The notes beneath the pieces are model-generated. The model was not told the origin of the DNA. It saw only the letters and a list, made by a program, of their open reading frames with translations, and searched no databases. The position numbers and the translations under genes were made by a program. DNA of 23,583 nucleotides from positions 1-23,583 of the IMG/VR virus record IMGVR_UViG_3300006802_000589, one strand, 5' to 3'. The first letter of the stretch is position 1; every line of letters begins with the position of its first letter. The DNA is from a virus. Shown one piece after another: positions 23,403 to 23,583 of this stretch.

Positions 23403-23583
23403 TTACATATTAATAGTCTCAACTTCAGCATAGGGAATGTGATAGAACAATTCCCCCTTGAGAATGTTACGACCACTAGCTTCTTTCAATCGTTCAGGCT
23501 TAAGTGCGCTGTCCTTGATGCGGAAACACTGCTTAAAGTCTTTACGGAAGATGTAGAAGTTTAGAAACCCAGAGCCATACTTA
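23403..23583 (-). CDS. 3' end of an unidentified gene
   Basis: On the minus strand a frame is open from the right window edge to TAA at 23405-23403, giving 59 C-terminal residues. They include YGSGFLNFYIFRKDFKQCFR, then LKPERLKEASGRN and LFYHIPYAEVETINM. It is mixed basic and aromatic with no recognisable motif. It ends seven bases before the tRNA. The composition is protein-like and the frame matches its neighbours' strand; other frames are interrupted. Function unknown. Confidence 0.6.
   Translation of the reverse strand, partial: KYGSGFLNFYIFRKDFKQCFRIKDSALKPERLKEASGRNILKGELFYHIPYAEVETINM

Noticed and set aside
23304-23564. 86-aa plus-strand frame at the right edge
   Set aside because: It runs through the tRNA-Leu and antisense to the partial minus-strand gene; no start signal.

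Overview
This window is part of a tailed-phage genome (Caudoviricetes). It is almost entirely coding, with densely packed genes, many 1-4 base start/stop overlaps, and no gap above about 30 bases. The plus strand (1-21407) is a late virion block: tail fibres, fibre-tip and chaperone genes, a head-tail adaptor, a tail nozzle, a second fibre, and several large, probably internal or ejected virion proteins. The adaptor plus nozzle pair, with no tape-measure or tail-tube gene in view, suggests a short-tailed (podovirus-like) particle. The accessory set (PhoH-like ATPase, MazG-like pyrophosphohydrolase, glutaredoxin, tRNA-Leu) and the style of the fibre proteins are typical of marine phages. The host cannot be read from the sequence; a marine proteobacterium is an inference.

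Layout. 1-3840: 3' part of a very large modular tail fibre. 3841-6039: three consecutive pairs, each a small (111-118 aa) fibre-tip-like protein followed by a fibre-chaperone-like protein, mostly coupled by overlapping stop/start codons. 6045-7700: a repeat-rich 442-aa protein and a small beta-type protein. 7702-9956: adaptor and nozzle. 9966-13705: a second large fibre with a long four-residue repeat array, coupled to a 252-aa possible tip or adhesin. 13721-21407: a small membrane protein, then putative internal virion proteins of 672, 72, 180, 400 and 1141 aa. A symmetric terminator at 21411-21445 separates this block from convergent minus-strand genes.

The minus-strand block (23583 down to 21448) holds the end of an unknown gene, a tRNA-Leu(UAA), two small proteins (one a 51-aa protein with no acidic residues), glutaredoxin, PhoH-like ATPase, a small protein resembling ribosome modulation factor, and a MazG-like enzyme. 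PhoH, RMF-like and MazG-like are translationally linked (GTG start, ATGA overlap, 8-base overlap). They look like a unit acting on host ribosome state and nucleotide pools during infection; that reading is inferred from the families.

The strongest signals for a second look are: (i) the GC-rich fibre/tip/chaperone island (1-6039) beside AT-rich phage genes, with a sharp edge near 6040; (ii) the serial tip-chaperone pairs, one tip gene sitting between two apparent halves of a single chaperone; (iii) the PhoH / RMF-like / MazG-like operon; and (iv) a 33-base exact, in-frame repeat shared by a fibre gene and an unrelated virion gene 10.5 kb away.
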